DNA of 64,000 nucleotides from Anaeramoeba flamelloides (Eukaryota; Metamonada; Anaeramoebidae), in the NCBI GenBank assembly GCA_027625915.1, contig JANTQA010000012.1, positions 8,888,501 through 8,952,500 on the forward strand, given 5' to 3'. The notes under the pieces were generated by a model. The model saw only the letters and a list, made by a program, of their open reading frames with translations. It was not told where the DNA came from and did no database searches. Shown piece by piece: positions 24,012 through 35,669 of the stretch. Position numbers and translations under genes: made by a program. Numbering within the stretch: position 1 is the first letter of the stretch; every line of letters begins with the position of its first letter.

Positions 24012-24947
24012 CAAAGTATGTTGTTATTGGGTGCGAATGCTATTAGTACAAAATCACTTAAATAGATTTAAAAAATCTATTATAAATCTTATTGTACATA
24101 ATAAATTATTAGATTTTTTACTAATGATCAAAAATTAAAAATTTTTAATTTTGAAAATTCTAATAAATTCCTTTTCAAATCTCAAAAAATAGAAACCCAA
24201 AATAATAGTATTTCAGTTTTTAATAATTTATATTTAAAATTTCCAAAAGTACCAATTTTTTTATTTTTTTCATTTGAAAGATTAATTCATTAATTTTCTA
24301 CATAAAAAACCGAAAAACTGATTATTTTTATTTATTTTTTATAATGTTAATTGTAACATCAATATATTTCCAATCTGTGTGAAATAATTTGTTAAAATAA
24401 TCTATTGCTTAATTATTTAATTTTTTAAAAAAATTGAATTTTTTAACGATTAATCTACATTCCTCCACAAATATAAGAAAGTTATTATCTTTTTGAAACC
24501 TAAGCTAAAAAAATGAAAAGAAATAACCATTTTTCGAAACATATTTATATTGGTTATTTTTTGTCATTTTTTTTTGCCTGAAGATCTTCGCATTTCAACA
24601 AACAATAAATCACGCAATCTGGCTCATTTTTTCAAAAACAAGCAAAATATTTTTCTTTTTGTGTGACATAAATATCACCCTATCTAGAAAAATATATTGT
24701 TTTTTCCTCAACTTCGTACAAATAACGACAGATATTTTGCAACTTCAGAGTCTGAATATTGATAATTCAACCTTTAAATTTGTGGCAAAATGCAGATTTT
24801 TTTCTGAAATTGTTGTGGTTTTTTACTAATAATAGATCATTTTTTATTGTTTGTACCAACAAATATTTATCCTTAACTTAGTGTGTTTTTGAGAAATATA
24901 AGTTGTGGAGTATTAATGTAGTTAACACCCAATAACAACATACTTTG
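24012..24947. mobile_element. 936-bp TIR element with 3-bp target duplication
   Basis: CAAAGTATGTTGTTATTGGG at the left end is matched exactly in inverted form at the right end (CCCAATAACAACATACTTTG). The bases AAC flank both sides, which fits a 3-bp target duplication. The inner part is A/T-rich and carries no reading frame. A 3-bp duplication is used by PIF/Harbinger and CACTA elements, but the ends do not decide the superfamily. Only one copy lies in this window. Confidence 0.72.
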
Positions 24948-26213
24948 AACTTGTACTTCTCATTGGTAGATGCTAACCCCTTAATGAGGTAATTATTAGT
25001 AATGTAAGATTATGAGGATAAATAATTCAAAATGAAGAGTGTTATTTGCCTCGATTAATAATAACGATGAAAGAATTCCGTACAAGGAGGTATTAATTCA
25101 ATTAATTGTTTTTTTTCTTCTTAGATGTTTTTTATAACTGTTTTGAAAAATATAGATACAGATAGTAACTAAATTTCAAAAAATTGGGCATGATTTCAAA
25201 AGTTGAAAGAATTACAACACATCAATTTACGGCAAATTTGGAATTAATTTTGATTGTACAAACTATTTTTTCTTTTTTTATCTTCTCTGTTTTGTTAGTG
25301 AAAATTATTAAATTTCAAAATTGGTCAAATTCTCATTTTTTTCAAAAAAGGTAATGCTATTTAAATATATTGACTGTATGTATTTAAAAACATCTTTACG
25401 GGTAGGTTAAGGTATGTTAAGGTATGTTAGGGTAGGTTAGAGTATGTTAGAGTAGGTTTTTGGTGTTTGAATGGTATACTAGAAAATTTTGGCAAGGATT
25501 TTGAAAAAAAAATTATTAACTGACCAATTAGACTTTTGCAACTTGTTTTAATCGTCAAAAAAATTACACTTAACTTTGTTCGTTAAAATTGGAAATTCGA
25601 ACAAATTTTTAAAAATATTTATTATTGATGATTTTAAAATTTTGGATTTTCTACAATTTCGTAATAAAATACTACCAATCGCAAAATAATCGATTTGCTT
25701 TTTCCTCCCACAACTATAAAAAAACATTAAAAACTTTCATATCAATGATAATAATCAAGAAACTCTTCAAAAATATGAAAAAGTTCAATTTGACCAATTT
25801 TGAAATTTGACCAAATTTGAAATTTAATAATATACACTTTTGTTATCCCCCCCCCCTTTTTTTTTTTTTTTTCAAGTTAGGCAATCTGTTTCATTTGATC
25901 AGGGAATTTTTTTCAATGTTTGATTGAAGGTTAATTCTCAGTTTAGTTAAATGAAAAAACCCGAATAAAATTAGTTGATGATATCCAATGAGTTGATCAA
26001 TCAAAAATTGTTGGTAAAATTACAATAAAATCACTAATAAAAAAATTTTTTTCAGCTCGTTTCATCATTTTAAACAAAACATGTTTTTTTTTTTTGTTTT
26101 ATATTTTTTTATTTTATTTAAAAAAAATAATTACTCATAAAAAAATTAATATTGGGGCCACTTAAATATGATTTAATAGTATACTTGAAAAAATACAATA
26201 AAATGTGTATTTT
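24948..26213. other. Gene-free stretch
   Basis: The stretch holds the 10-bp minisatellite described separately, a C7 run beside a T15 run at about 25849-25873, and A/T-rich filler. An open stretch of 61 codons at 25625-25810 has composition like its surroundings and is not considered a gene. Confidence 0.4.
25401..25459 (+). repeat. 10-bp minisatellite, six units, GGTAGGTTAA/GGTATGTTAA type
   Basis: Six consecutive 10-mers (GGTAGGTTAA, GGTATGTTAA, GGTATGTTAG, GGTAGGTTAG, AGTATGTTAG, AGTAGGTTTT) alternate mainly at two positions. One junction creates TTAGGG. The strand is G/T-rich, unlike the surrounding DNA. It is not a telomeric repeat in the strict sense. Confidence 0.85.
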
Positions 26214-26395
26214 ATCTATTTTGGATTTTGGCTGTGCCCAAATTTTTGGATTGGGGGTTCAAAGTATTCTCTTGAAAACATTTAATAGAATACAAAAATA
26301 TAAACCACAATCATGAACTATCCTAGCTGAAGAGGAAAAAGAAATAATAAAGTTAACTAAACACAATGTCTTAATAAGAAATAATAATCTTTAGA
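26214..26395 (+). mobile_element. LINE-like remnant, region after the reverse transcriptase
   Basis: The plus strand reads LDFGCAQIFGLGVQSILLK and then FNRIQKYKPQS before a stop, followed in the same region by AEEEKEIIKLTKHNVLIRNN. This pattern (Tyr/Phe-Gly-x-x-Ile-x-Gly, then an Arg-Ile-Gln-x-x-Ala/Tyr helix) is typical of the segment between the polymerase and the C-terminal finger of many LINE proteins. It is short and broken, so the call is tentative. Confidence 0.38.
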
Positions 26396-27059
26396 GTATT
26401 TTTAATAGCAATTATCAAGATATCGAGTAATTAAAATGGATTTTTTTTATTAATGTTGAAGTAAAAGATTTTTTTTTGGAATTAATAAAAAAAAAATTTA
26501 TATTCACAAAATGTGAAATTTTAAAAACAGTTTTTAAATAAAAATATATAAAAAAATTTAAAAGTTTTTAGAGGGTTAAATAAATAAACTATCAAGTTGG
26601 TTTAAATTTGATTAGGGTGTGAAACAGACATTCCTGTATTACACCTTCTTTACCTAAAAAGAATAAACCATTGATTAAATTGTGATTACCTATAAACGTA
26701 TTAAATATGTTTAGCATCAATTCCACAACTTTAAATTATTTTATGTATTAGAGTTGTGTAAAATTCCTCAAGTTATTTTGGCGGTGAATTTAAATTTCAC
26801 AGTTTCTAATTTCTACAAAATAATTCTTATTTTTTTCTTGGCCATTGATATTAATTTTATTATATTTCAAAAAGTATTTTAAATTTGAGTATCTTTTAAA
26901 TTGGGAATCAATAATTTTGAGTAATAAAGAATTATTATTTTTTTGTTTTTGAAAAAAAAAAAAAAATATTGTTTTTGGTTTGTGGATTTTTTTTATTTAT
27001 TTTGATTATTAAAATTCTAAAGATTTTCTTAACTAAAAAAAAACTAACTAACAGAAGTG

Positions 27060-27480
27060 TTCTTCAAATATGGTGGCGTGTCATACAGTGCCTATGTTTT
27101 CTTGGGGTTTTACATTTTATATGTTAAGTTTTTTTTGTTTTTTCGTTAGCTTTCTTTGAGTTTTCTATTTATTTGTTAAGTGTTCAAGGTTTTTTTCATT
27201 TTTTATTTTACGAAATAAACAGAAAATTAACTAAATTTTCAGTTTATTTCAAAAAATCAAAAAATCTAGAGTACTTCATTTGACTTTTCAAGAATAAAAA
27301 AGAATAGAGTAAAATCAATAGATTTTTAGATTCTTTTGAATCCTGGATAAATTTACACTCTACAGCGCTCTACGGCAAGTATAGGACACTTAACTTTGGT
27401 TTTCTATAATTCAAATGAAAAAAAACTAAAATATGTACGATTTTACTCTATTCTTTTTGATTCTAGAAAAACCAAGGCAC
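27060..27480. repeat. GTTAGGTTTTCTTGAG-type repeat
   Basis: A diverged copy with GTTAGCTTTCTTTGAGTTTT, TTTATTTCAAAAA arms, CTACAGCGCTCTACGGCA and two TTCTGGA or TTCTAGAAAAACC stem remnants. It belongs to the family also found in both CTL introns. Confidence 0.6.
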
Positions 27481-28204
27481 ACATGCTAGGTTTTGTAGTA
27501 TTGATAAGAGTAAAGTAAAAAAAGATATTATACCCCCCACCCCCCCCACCGTTCGTAACCAGTGAATCTAGATATTAAATATTTAAATTAGTACCGTATC
27601 CCTATATTTAAGTTCTTATTGAATATATAGAATTTTTTAAAAACAAAATGGCATGGTCTATCCAATTAAATTTCCAATATCAAATTCAACTTATTTTCAT
27701 TAAAAAACTTTTTGATTTTGTTTTTTATCATTATTATTTAAAACAGGATTTGTTAATTACTCATATTTTTCGTTCTGTTTTTTTCTTTATTTTTTTTAAA
27801 CAATAGAGTAAAATCAGAGGTTTTCCTACATCTTTCGATTTTTTTGTATAGAAAAAACATCATTATATATTTAAATACTATAAGTTTCACAATAAATTCA
27901 ACAAAATTTTCATCTAGCTTTCCAAAAAAAAAAAAAAAGTTTATAAAACAATACAAACATTTCAATGTTTGATGATCTTAAAACAATCCTAAATTATTAA
28001 TTCATCTTTTAAGAATTGGTAACTTTGATTATTAATTTTAATTCTTGGAATGTGATTAATCAGGAAATCCGTAAGATATTTTTATCTTTCTGTTTTGCAA
28101 TTAAGGGTATTTAAAAAAATTGTAGAAAATCACAGTTCATTTTTTATTTTTAATTTTTCAAATAATAGAAATATACCGTTGGGTTGTTTTTTACTCTATG
28201 AATA
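27481..28204. other. Gene-free stretch with a C-rich tract and MITE fragment
   Basis: A C-rich tract (CCCCCCACCCCCCCCACC) lies at 27535-27552. At about 27876-27960 there is one end of the ACTATTTGTTGCAAAATAAA-type MITE, recognisable by CAAAATTTTCATCTAGCTTTCC. No gene was seen. Confidence 0.45.
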
Positions 28205-28402
28205 CAGTAAGTTCTACTTTTAATATACAAACTTCAACAAAAATTAAGGTAGAATAAAAATCCCAAATTAAGGCACACAATTTCAGATTCTAGTAATATA
28301 ATTTGTAAAAAAAAAAAAATTACAAATTTTGTGTTTTAATTTGAGATGTTTTTATGCCTTAAATTTTGTTGAAAATTTGTGCTGTAATTTTGAAACTAAA
28401 CG
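28205..28402. repeat. TA-flanked hairpin MITE (CAGTCAGTTCC family), degraded copy 1
   Basis: A near-palindrome of about 198 bp. Its halves carry CAGTAAGTTCTACTTTTAA, an AATTAAGG block and AAATTAAGGCACA, repeated as the complement on the right (TGTGTTTTAATTTGAGAT, GCCTTAAATTTTGTTGAAA) around a poly-A centre. The left flank is TA. This is the most diverged of five copies. Confidence 0.65.
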
Positions 28403-28805
28403 TATTCAAAATTAAAGAAATTTTCTTCTATTTTGAAAATTAAAAAAAAAATAGGAATTCTATGAAACTTCTCAAATTCTAAATTTTATATTTCGAAATT
28501 CTTTTAAAGAATCAAAAATTTGTCAATTATCAACTGGACATAATCAATAAATTAAAAAAAATTTTCCAGTCATTTCAAAAAAAAACGATTATTTAATACA
28601 TTATATATATTAATTTTTTATAATTCATATATCCAGATTTTACAACTATTTCCATAAATCCAATAACATCGTGGAAAAAAAAAAAATTATTTGGATGGTG
28701 TTTTTTTTGAAAAAACAATGGTTGAAAAAAGTCAGAATTAGTGTGAATTTGTTGATTGACAATTTTTTTTGGGGAGAGAATTGTTGATCAGTTTATTTTT
28801 TAATA

Positions 28806-29003
28806 CAGTTAGTTTCACTTTTAAGGCACAAACTTTCAATGAAATTTAAGGCACAAAAAAACCTCAAATTAAGGCACAAAATTTGGATTTTTTTTTTTTT
28901 ACTAATTATTTTACTAGAATCCAAAATTTTGTGCCTTAATCTGAGATTTTTATTGTGCCTTAAATTTCATTGAAAGTTTGTGCCTTAAAAGGGGAACTGA
29001 CTG
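28806..29003. repeat. TA-flanked hairpin MITE (CAGTCAGTTCC family), copy 2
   Basis: A 198-bp palindromic element bounded by TA on both sides. Ends are CAGTTAGTTTCACTTTTAAG and the complement of CAGTCAGTTCCCCTTTTAAG. Inside, GGCACAAACTTTCAATGAAA and GGCACAAAATTTGGATT occur with their complements. The CAGT ends with TA target suggest Tc1/mariner mobilisation. No coding capacity. Confidence 0.82.
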
Positions 29004-29240
29004 TAGTGATTTTCAAATTTTTCAAAATTTAATTCTAAAAATCAACTTTTTTATTAAGAATTTCTTATCAAATTTGTAATGAAAATGTTTTTGGTAAAGC
29101 TAAATGTGAATTCTCATTATCCACAAAATTCTTTCTTTTGAAAACTATTAGTAAAATATTTTATGTCCCCTGAATTATCAATAGAAGGTGAAATATTTGA
29201 AAGTCTTTTTTAATCTTGGTATGTAGAGTTGAATTTTTTG

Positions 29241-30691
29241 TTAAGGGACTTGTAACTCTTATTTATTTTTTTTTTACAAAAAAGTAATATAGTAATTATT
29301 AACATAAAAATACAATTAAAACGGATTTACTACTTCATTTATCAACTTTAGAGAAATGAGTTATCTTTTTTAAAAGAGTTTATTTTTCCAATTAAATATT
29401 CAATTAACAAGAACTGATCTGTTTGTTTGGATTTTTGGATCAAAAAATAAAAGAAAAAATCAAAAAAAAATTTAATTTTTGAAGATTAACCCACTTTAAG
29501 TAATTTCTGAGAGTCTTTATGAACAAATAACCTTGGGCTTAAAATCTTCTTTAAAAAATACAATAAAAATAAATCAAATATTGAATCCTTGAAGATCTAA
29601 AATAATTTATAATCTATTTTATTCACATATATTTATTCAATTTCAAGAAATTTAATAGATAAGACAATATATCTTTTCAAATATCCAGAGTACAAACAAG
29701 GAACTATGAATTTTTTAAATCAATTATTTGACAATATCTATTGATTTTTTTTTTATTAGATTTATTTATTTGAATTTGTTTTATTTGTTTGAAAATAATT
29801 AAAAAATAGAGAATTAATAGTAAAACATTGATTGATATTTTTCATCTTTGGTATTTTACCGGCCCATTGAAATAATTAAGATTGTGTTATTTTTTATTGA
29901 TTAAAAATAATCAAATTAAAAAGCATTTATTTAGGTTTAAAATTGAATTTTCCAGGTTTTCAAAAAGTATTTTGGGAGAATTTTTAATTTCTTTGTTTGG
30001 TTCTTTTTCTCAGTATTTTTTTATTCAATAAAGAGAAAAAAATGTTTTGAGCTGTTTTTTGAATCAAAATATTATATTTTTACAAAAGTTTATAATAATT
30101 ATGGGATTTTTTTGAAATACAGTAGCATTTTTCTAATGGGTTATTTTAGAACTGACTATTTGTTGTAAAATAAATAGTACAAATTCTTCATTAGCTTTTC
30201 AAAAAACTGTTTTTTAACCATTGAAGCCTTTCAAATTGTTAATATTGAAAACAAGTTTTTGTTATTACTTTCCCTTGTTAGAATTAAAGACTCTGATGTT
30301 TTGTTTTTATTCTTGAAGCAATATTTTTTTGGTAGGTGGAATGAAAATTTTGATCTTTTTATTTATATATTAATAGGAGTGGTTTTATTTTGAAAGTGTA
30401 TTTTTGTTCTTCTGCTTCTTAAATAATAAGATTTCTTTCTTCTTTCGTGGAAAATATTTTTTTTGAATAATTCAGAATTATGTTGGATTTTTAACTTTTC
30501 AAATTTCTAAAAATAGATCAAAATTGGAATAAAAGATAATTTTATTTTAGAAAATAGTATTTAGAATAAGTTTGGTTTTGTGATAATTGAAGTTTTACTT
30601 TGTTTTTTCAATTTCAATGTCCAATAGTTATTTTGAGGAATTTCTTATTGAATGTTAATGAAAGATTTGATTATATTGATTGGTCCATTAA
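29241..30691 (+). mobile_element. TTAA-flanked TIR element, copy 1, with nested MITE
   Basis: The left end TTAAGGGACTTGTAAC is matched in inverted, diverged form by GATTGGTCCATTAA at the right end. The inside is collinear with 33719-34945 and 62276-63508: shared blocks include CATTTATCAACTTTAGAGAA, TTTGATTTATTTT-related blocks, GAATCCTTGAAGATCTAAAA and TTTGTTTGAAAAT. The extra length of this copy is explained by a MITE inserted at 30155-30376. TTAA on both sides recalls piggyBac, but the ends start with GGG rather than CCC. No transposase frame. Confidence 0.75.
30155..30376. repeat. MITE (ACTATTTGTTGCAAAATAAA type) nested in a TTAA element
   Basis: The segment begins ACTATTTGTTGTAAAATAAA, ends with GAATGAAAATTTTGATC and a TTTATTTATATATTAATAG end, and matches the MITE family at 23177, 35670 and 37813. 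It is absent from the same place in the other two copies of the host element (near 34600 and 63165), which shows it inserted after the host had spread. Confidence 0.68.
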
Positions 30692-30888
30692 GTAGAAATT
30701 ATAGTTAATTTGATTAAAATATTTATAATTCAATTAATTGTTGTTTAATGATATGTGTAATATATTAGGAAGTAATATGATGTTAAACAAGTTATTATCT
30801 TTTTATTAAATAATCTAATTATTTTCCAATTGATTTGTTGGTGTTTAATAAATTGAAAATTTTGAAAATATCGAAAAAAATGTCTTTT

Positions 30889-30960
30889 AGTTCCATAGCT
30901 CAGTCGGCAGAGCGCTGTGCTAATAACGCAGATGTCCAGAGTTCGAGCCTCTGTGGAACT
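30889..30960 (+). tRNA. tRNA-Ile (anticodon AAU), no intron
   Basis: The 72-nt gene folds as a standard cloverleaf. The acceptor stem AGTTCCA pairs with TGGAACT over seven pairs. The A-box region is TAGCTCAGTCGGCAGAGC. The anticodon stem CTGTG/CGCAG holds the loop CTAATAA with anticodon AAT at its centre, read as IAU after A34 deamination and decoding isoleucine AUU/AUC. The T-arm with B-box is CCAGAGTTCGAGCCTCTGTG. A T-rich stretch (ATTTTTTCTTG then T7) follows within a few bases and should terminate polymerase III. It is a GC-rich island in A/T-rich DNA. CCA is not encoded, as usual in eukaryotes. Confidence 0.96.
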
Positions 30961-32669
30961 ATTTTTTCTTGTTTTTTTTATAATTCAAGACATCAAGATC
31001 ACAATGATAAAAAAACTCTTTTTGATTTCAAATTTTTTTTTTCTGTCTTTTTTCAATATCTTTTACAAAAAAAAGATCAAAATTTAAAAAGACTTTTTTT
31101 TTAATTTAAAAAAAAAAAAAACACTTTTTAGATCTATTCAAGAACAAAGATCAAAACAAAATTTTCTAATTTTTCATTGATATAAGAATAATAACTCCAA
31201 ATCTAACTTTTGTTGAAATATTAATCAATCACAAATAACATTGAATAAAAAAAATTGTATTTTCAAATCAAACTTTTTAGCAAAGTCAGAAACCAGAAAA
31301 TGTAATAATATCACCTAAAAATTATTGACAATCATTTTATAAAACATAAAACCAAATTCATCTCAAACAATTAGCAACCAATATAAAAATTCATAAACAA
31401 TTTTATTAAAAAAAAATTTATTCTTTTGCCTTCTTTTCCAAAACGAAAAAAATATTACACTTGATAATATTTAACACTTTTCAAGCTTTGATAATTAAAG
31501 TTTTACAAAAATATAATCAATAAAAAGAAAAGAGATCAAATTATTAAAATCACATTTCTTTAAGAACTATGTTTAAAATTAAAATCTAGATAACTCAAAA
31601 TCAATAATAAATATAATAGTTTCAAGTATTTGGAGTTGTAGGATACTGGGTATCTTGTAAATAAACTTTATTATTATCAATGAAATCTAAATTAAAGTAA
31701 TAATTTGAAATAACTTAAAATATTTAAATTAATTATATTTTATTTAGTTTTGTGATAGAAAATAGGAATATATCATAATTTTTTTTTCAATTCTCAATCT
31801 ATTTAAATAAATACCAATTATTTAAAATTGTGTTTCTCTAAAGAGGAAATAAATTTAGAATCATCTTTTTGGATGGTATATAGGCCTTAAAAATTATTTT
31901 CTAATTATATATTGTATAAATTTTTGTCCTATTTGGATAGAAAATGAATTAATTAGAATGACTAATTGATAAACACAAAGAACTTTCAACAACCATTAAT
32001 TTTGAAAAATTAATCAAAAAAAAAGAAATTAAAGGAATGGATAGATATAAAGATAATGTCTTTTGGTACTGATCTTGCTGATGGATTGATTATACTTGTT
32101 CATATATGGTAATGAAAAAAATTCCTGACATGAAAAAAATCCCTTATACGATTTTTAATTGTGAATATTAGTAAAATTGATGTGTAATTTCTTTTATTTA
32201 AAATCAAATCATTTTTTTTAAGAATCAAACGTTTTAAAATTCTAACCTGGCCACTTATTAGATTGGTTATTAATGAAATTATACTTGTTTAAGATACCAT
32301 TCAATCAATTAAAATACAATAATGAAAAATATCATTCTCCAAATTTTTCCATACCATAATAAAAGTTGATTGTTTTTTCAAAAAAGTATATCTTATTATG
32401 TTTCCAAATAATTACTTGGGTATTCTATTGAATATCCCCGCTTTAATGAACTTTGCGAAAAGTTTATTACTATTTTCATAAAATTTTTGGTTTCTTATAA
32501 AAAGGAATTGATTGAAAATATTTGCATTTATTTGTTTATTTATTTAGAGTAAGGAGTAATCAAGAAAATACATTAAATAAAAGGAGAATAAGAAGAAAAA
32601 TAATTAAAATATTAAAGTACAAAAATATTATATAATTTACTTGACTAAAATTTAAAATTATCCACTACT
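30961..32669. other. Gene-free A/T-rich stretch
   Basis: After the tRNA terminator the sequence is A/T-rich filler with long A runs and no recognised repeat family, gene or RNA. Composition and codon structure give no support for coding on either strand. Confidence 0.45.
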
Positions 32670-33120
32670 ATTAAGTTTTCCAGGATTTGACAGATATGAG
32701 TAAAATCCTTGATTTCACTAAATTATTTCTCAAATTAAAAAAAAGCGCCTTTAGGTTTTCTTGAGTTTTCTATTTATCTGTGAAGTTTTCTAGGCTTTTT
32801 TTTACTTTAGAAAAACAGAAAATCTTAAGAAAACAACTATTAGGTTTTCAATAATTTAAAAGAATATAGTTAAATCCATGATTTTACTTTATCCTTTATA
32901 TCCTGGAAAACATAGGCACTTTGTTACACCTCCCATGAAACAGGAGAAGTAAAAAGCCGATAGAAAGATTATCAGTAATAGATAAAGAATTCACAAACCG
33001 TGATTAATAATTGGTATTCCACTGTCGTTGGGTTTTTTTTTTAATTTACAAGAATGGAGTAAAATCTTTGATTTTGATCAATTCTTTAGAATTAAAAAAA
33101 AAAAAAACCTAAAAACTACT
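32670..33120. repeat. GTTAGGTTTTCTTGAG-type repeat, two adjoining copies
   Basis: Blocks such as TTTAGGTTTTCTTGAGTTTT, GAAAACATAGGCAC and GTCGTTGGGTTTTTTTTTTA are interspersed with ATTCTTTAGAATT-type stem remnants. It is a degraded relative of the copies in the CTL introns. Confidence 0.5.
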
Positions 33121-33375
33121 TCCGAAGAGTTGGGCACTATTTAGTGGAATTTATATATTTTTTTACAAATTAGAAGTATTTTTTGTTTTCAATTTTTTAT
33201 TATTAATTTTTCTTTATTACCTTAATTTTTCTAACCATAACAGCTGTGATGAAAAATTATCTACAAGAATAATAATATTAGTAATTTTGATTAGTCAGAT
33301 TAATTATTTTTTAGTGTTTTTCCTCTGGATAACAAAATATTTGCAATTATCCAAAAAAAATTCTAATTTTTACTA

Positions 33376-33569
33376 CATTCAGTCAACTTTTAAGGCACAA
33401 ACTTTCAAAGAAATATAAGGCACGGAAAAATCTCAAATTAAAGAACAAAATTTGAAATTTTATTATTTACAATTTATTTTACTAGAATCTGAATTTTATG
33501 ATTTAATTTAAGATTTTTTTTGTAACTTAAATTTCGTAGCAATTTGTACACTAAAAGTGTAATAGGCTG
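33376..33569. repeat. TA-flanked hairpin MITE (CAGTCAGTTCC family), copy 3
   Basis: The left end CAGTCAACTTTTAAGGCACA and inner CTTTCAAAGAAATATAAGGC are matched by the degraded complement on the right (TAACTTAAATTTCGTAGC, ACTAAAAGTGT). It is less well preserved than the copies at 28806 and 54465. Confidence 0.65.
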
Positions 33570-33718
33570 TAATAAAATTCTTTTCCTGGATTTTTTTCAT
33601 ACCATGCATTTATTTCACTACTATTCAATAATTTTGAATTCAAGAATAAAGTTTGACTCTCAATTATTTTCGAAATGGGATATAACTCATAATAAATTAC
33701 CTAGGATACCATATTTAA

Positions 33719-34945
33719 TTTAAGAGACTAGTAACTCTTATATATTTACCCAAGGTAATAAAGTAAGAATTTGCACAAAATTAAAATTCAAACATTGAGA
33801 CACAACTTCATTTATCAACTTTAGAGTAATTATTTTTTGATTTTTAAATAGTAGTTCATTTTTCCCAATTAAATTTTCAGAAAAAAGAATTTGATCCTTT
33901 TTTTGTTTGTATTTTTAGATCAAATTAGAAAAAAAAAAATTTATTTGAATTTTTTTTTTGAAGAAAATCTCACTTTTAGTAATTTAAGAAGGTCTTTATA
34001 ACAAATAACATTGAAATTTTAATTTTGATTCAAAAACACAAGAAAAATCAACCAAATATTGAATCCTTGAAGATCTAAAAAAAATGATGGTCGAAATTAT
34101 TCACAAATATTTATTAAATTTCTTGAAATATAATTGATTAGGCAATAGTCTTTTTCAAATATTCAGAGTACAAAATAGAAACTATTAATATTAAAATCGG
34201 TAATTTGATAAATATTATTATTTTTTTTTTATTCAAATTCTTCATTAGAATTAATTTTATTTGTTTGAAAATCTTCAAAAAAATGAAAACTAATTGTAAA
34301 ATCTATCGATAATGTTCATCTTTGGGTTGTTAATAACCCACTGAAAAGATTAAAATTGTGGTTATTAATTAGATTATAAATAATCAATAATTCATAAATG
34401 TTTCTATAAATTATAAGTTAAATTTTCGAGATTTTATCAAAGTATTTTGGGAGAAATTTTTAATTTCATTGTTTAGTTTTTTTTCTTCATTTTTTTTTTA
34501 TTCAATAAAAAGAAATAAATGATTTTAACTCTAATATCGAATCAAAAAATTTATATTTTTCAAATGTAAAATATTTATTGTAATTTTTTTGAAATTAAGT
34601 TGATTTTTTAAACTGTGATATTGTACAACTTAGTGGTTTTAATTTTAAAGTGTATTTTGGTACACTTCCTTCACAAGAAAATAAGATTTCTTTCTTCATT
34701 CCAATAAAATAAATTTATTAAAATAATTGAGAAATATTTTACATTTGAACTTTTCAAGAATGAAGAAAAATAGATCTCACTTTGAAAAATAATAATTCAT
34801 AACGGAAAATAGCTTTGATGGTAAGTTTGGTTTTGTGGTATTTAGTTTTTTACAACATTTTTCAATAACATGATGCTATAAGTATTTTTTTGAATTTTGA
34901 ATTAAATTTACTAAAAGATTTTTTTTCTGTTTACTGTCGTATTAA
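33719..34945 (+). mobile_element. TTAA-flanked TIR element, copy 2
   Basis: This 1,227-bp copy begins TTAAGAGACTAGTAACTC and ends GTTTACTGTCGTATTAA, a decayed complement of its start. It is collinear with 29241-30691 and 62276-63508 but lacks the nested MITE of the former. Shared blocks include CATTTATCAACTTTAGAG, TTGAATCCTTGAAGATCTAA and AAAGTGTATTTTGGTACACTTCC. No open frame. Confidence 0.75.
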
Positions 34946-35401
34946 AGTATTCTTTATTTTTACTCTTTATACACTTAAAAATTTTTCTTGGATCAACCCA
35001 TGTTTTTTAAAAACAACTGTTTCTGTTCAAAAATTTTCAGAATAAGCCCAAGGTAAAATGATAGATCTAAAGATTCTTGAGGATCTCTCCTTGCCTTTTT
35101 TTTTTTGGATCTTATCAATTTGTATTCCTTGAAAAGTTCAGAATAATTTCAATTATAATAAGCTGTAATCCCAAAAGTCAACACTTTAAATCTTTTAATA
35201 ATTTTCAAATTGATCAGAAAAAGTTATTTTTTATTCTTGTTGTATTTTCTTGTTTTTTATAATTTAAAGTTCCTCCCTTAAATATAATTTTTAGATTACT
35301 TTTTGGTACAAAGAATCAAAAATTCCAATTGAGTGTTGAGATAAAATAAAAAAAAGTACAGTGATTCAACATTTCCCAAAGGAAATAAGATAATTCAACC
35401 T

Positions 35402-35640
35402 ACTATTTGTTGAAAAATAAATGAAACAAAATTTTCATTCAGCTTTCAAAAAAAGATTTTAAAAATCAGTTACCTTTCAAATTTTTAATTCTCAAAAGAA
35501 AAAAATATTAATTTCCCTTTTGAGAATTGGGAATTTTGATGGTTTGTTTTACTTCTTTGGGATTGTGTTTTTTATGGAAAATTTGAAAGAAAATATTGAT
35601 CTTATATATTTACAATAAACAGTATAGTGGAAAAAATAAT
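35402..35640. repeat. Degraded MITE (ACTATTTGTTG type)
   Basis: The left arm is clear (ACTATTTGTTGAAAAATAAA, then ACAAAATTTTCATTCAGCTTTC). The right arm is weak. The centre contains an inverted repeat around TTCTCAAAAG and CTTTTGAGAA. It lies 30 bp before a better preserved relative. Confidence 0.5.
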
Positions 35641-35669
35641 ATGCGTAGAACGACTATTATCAGTATTTC

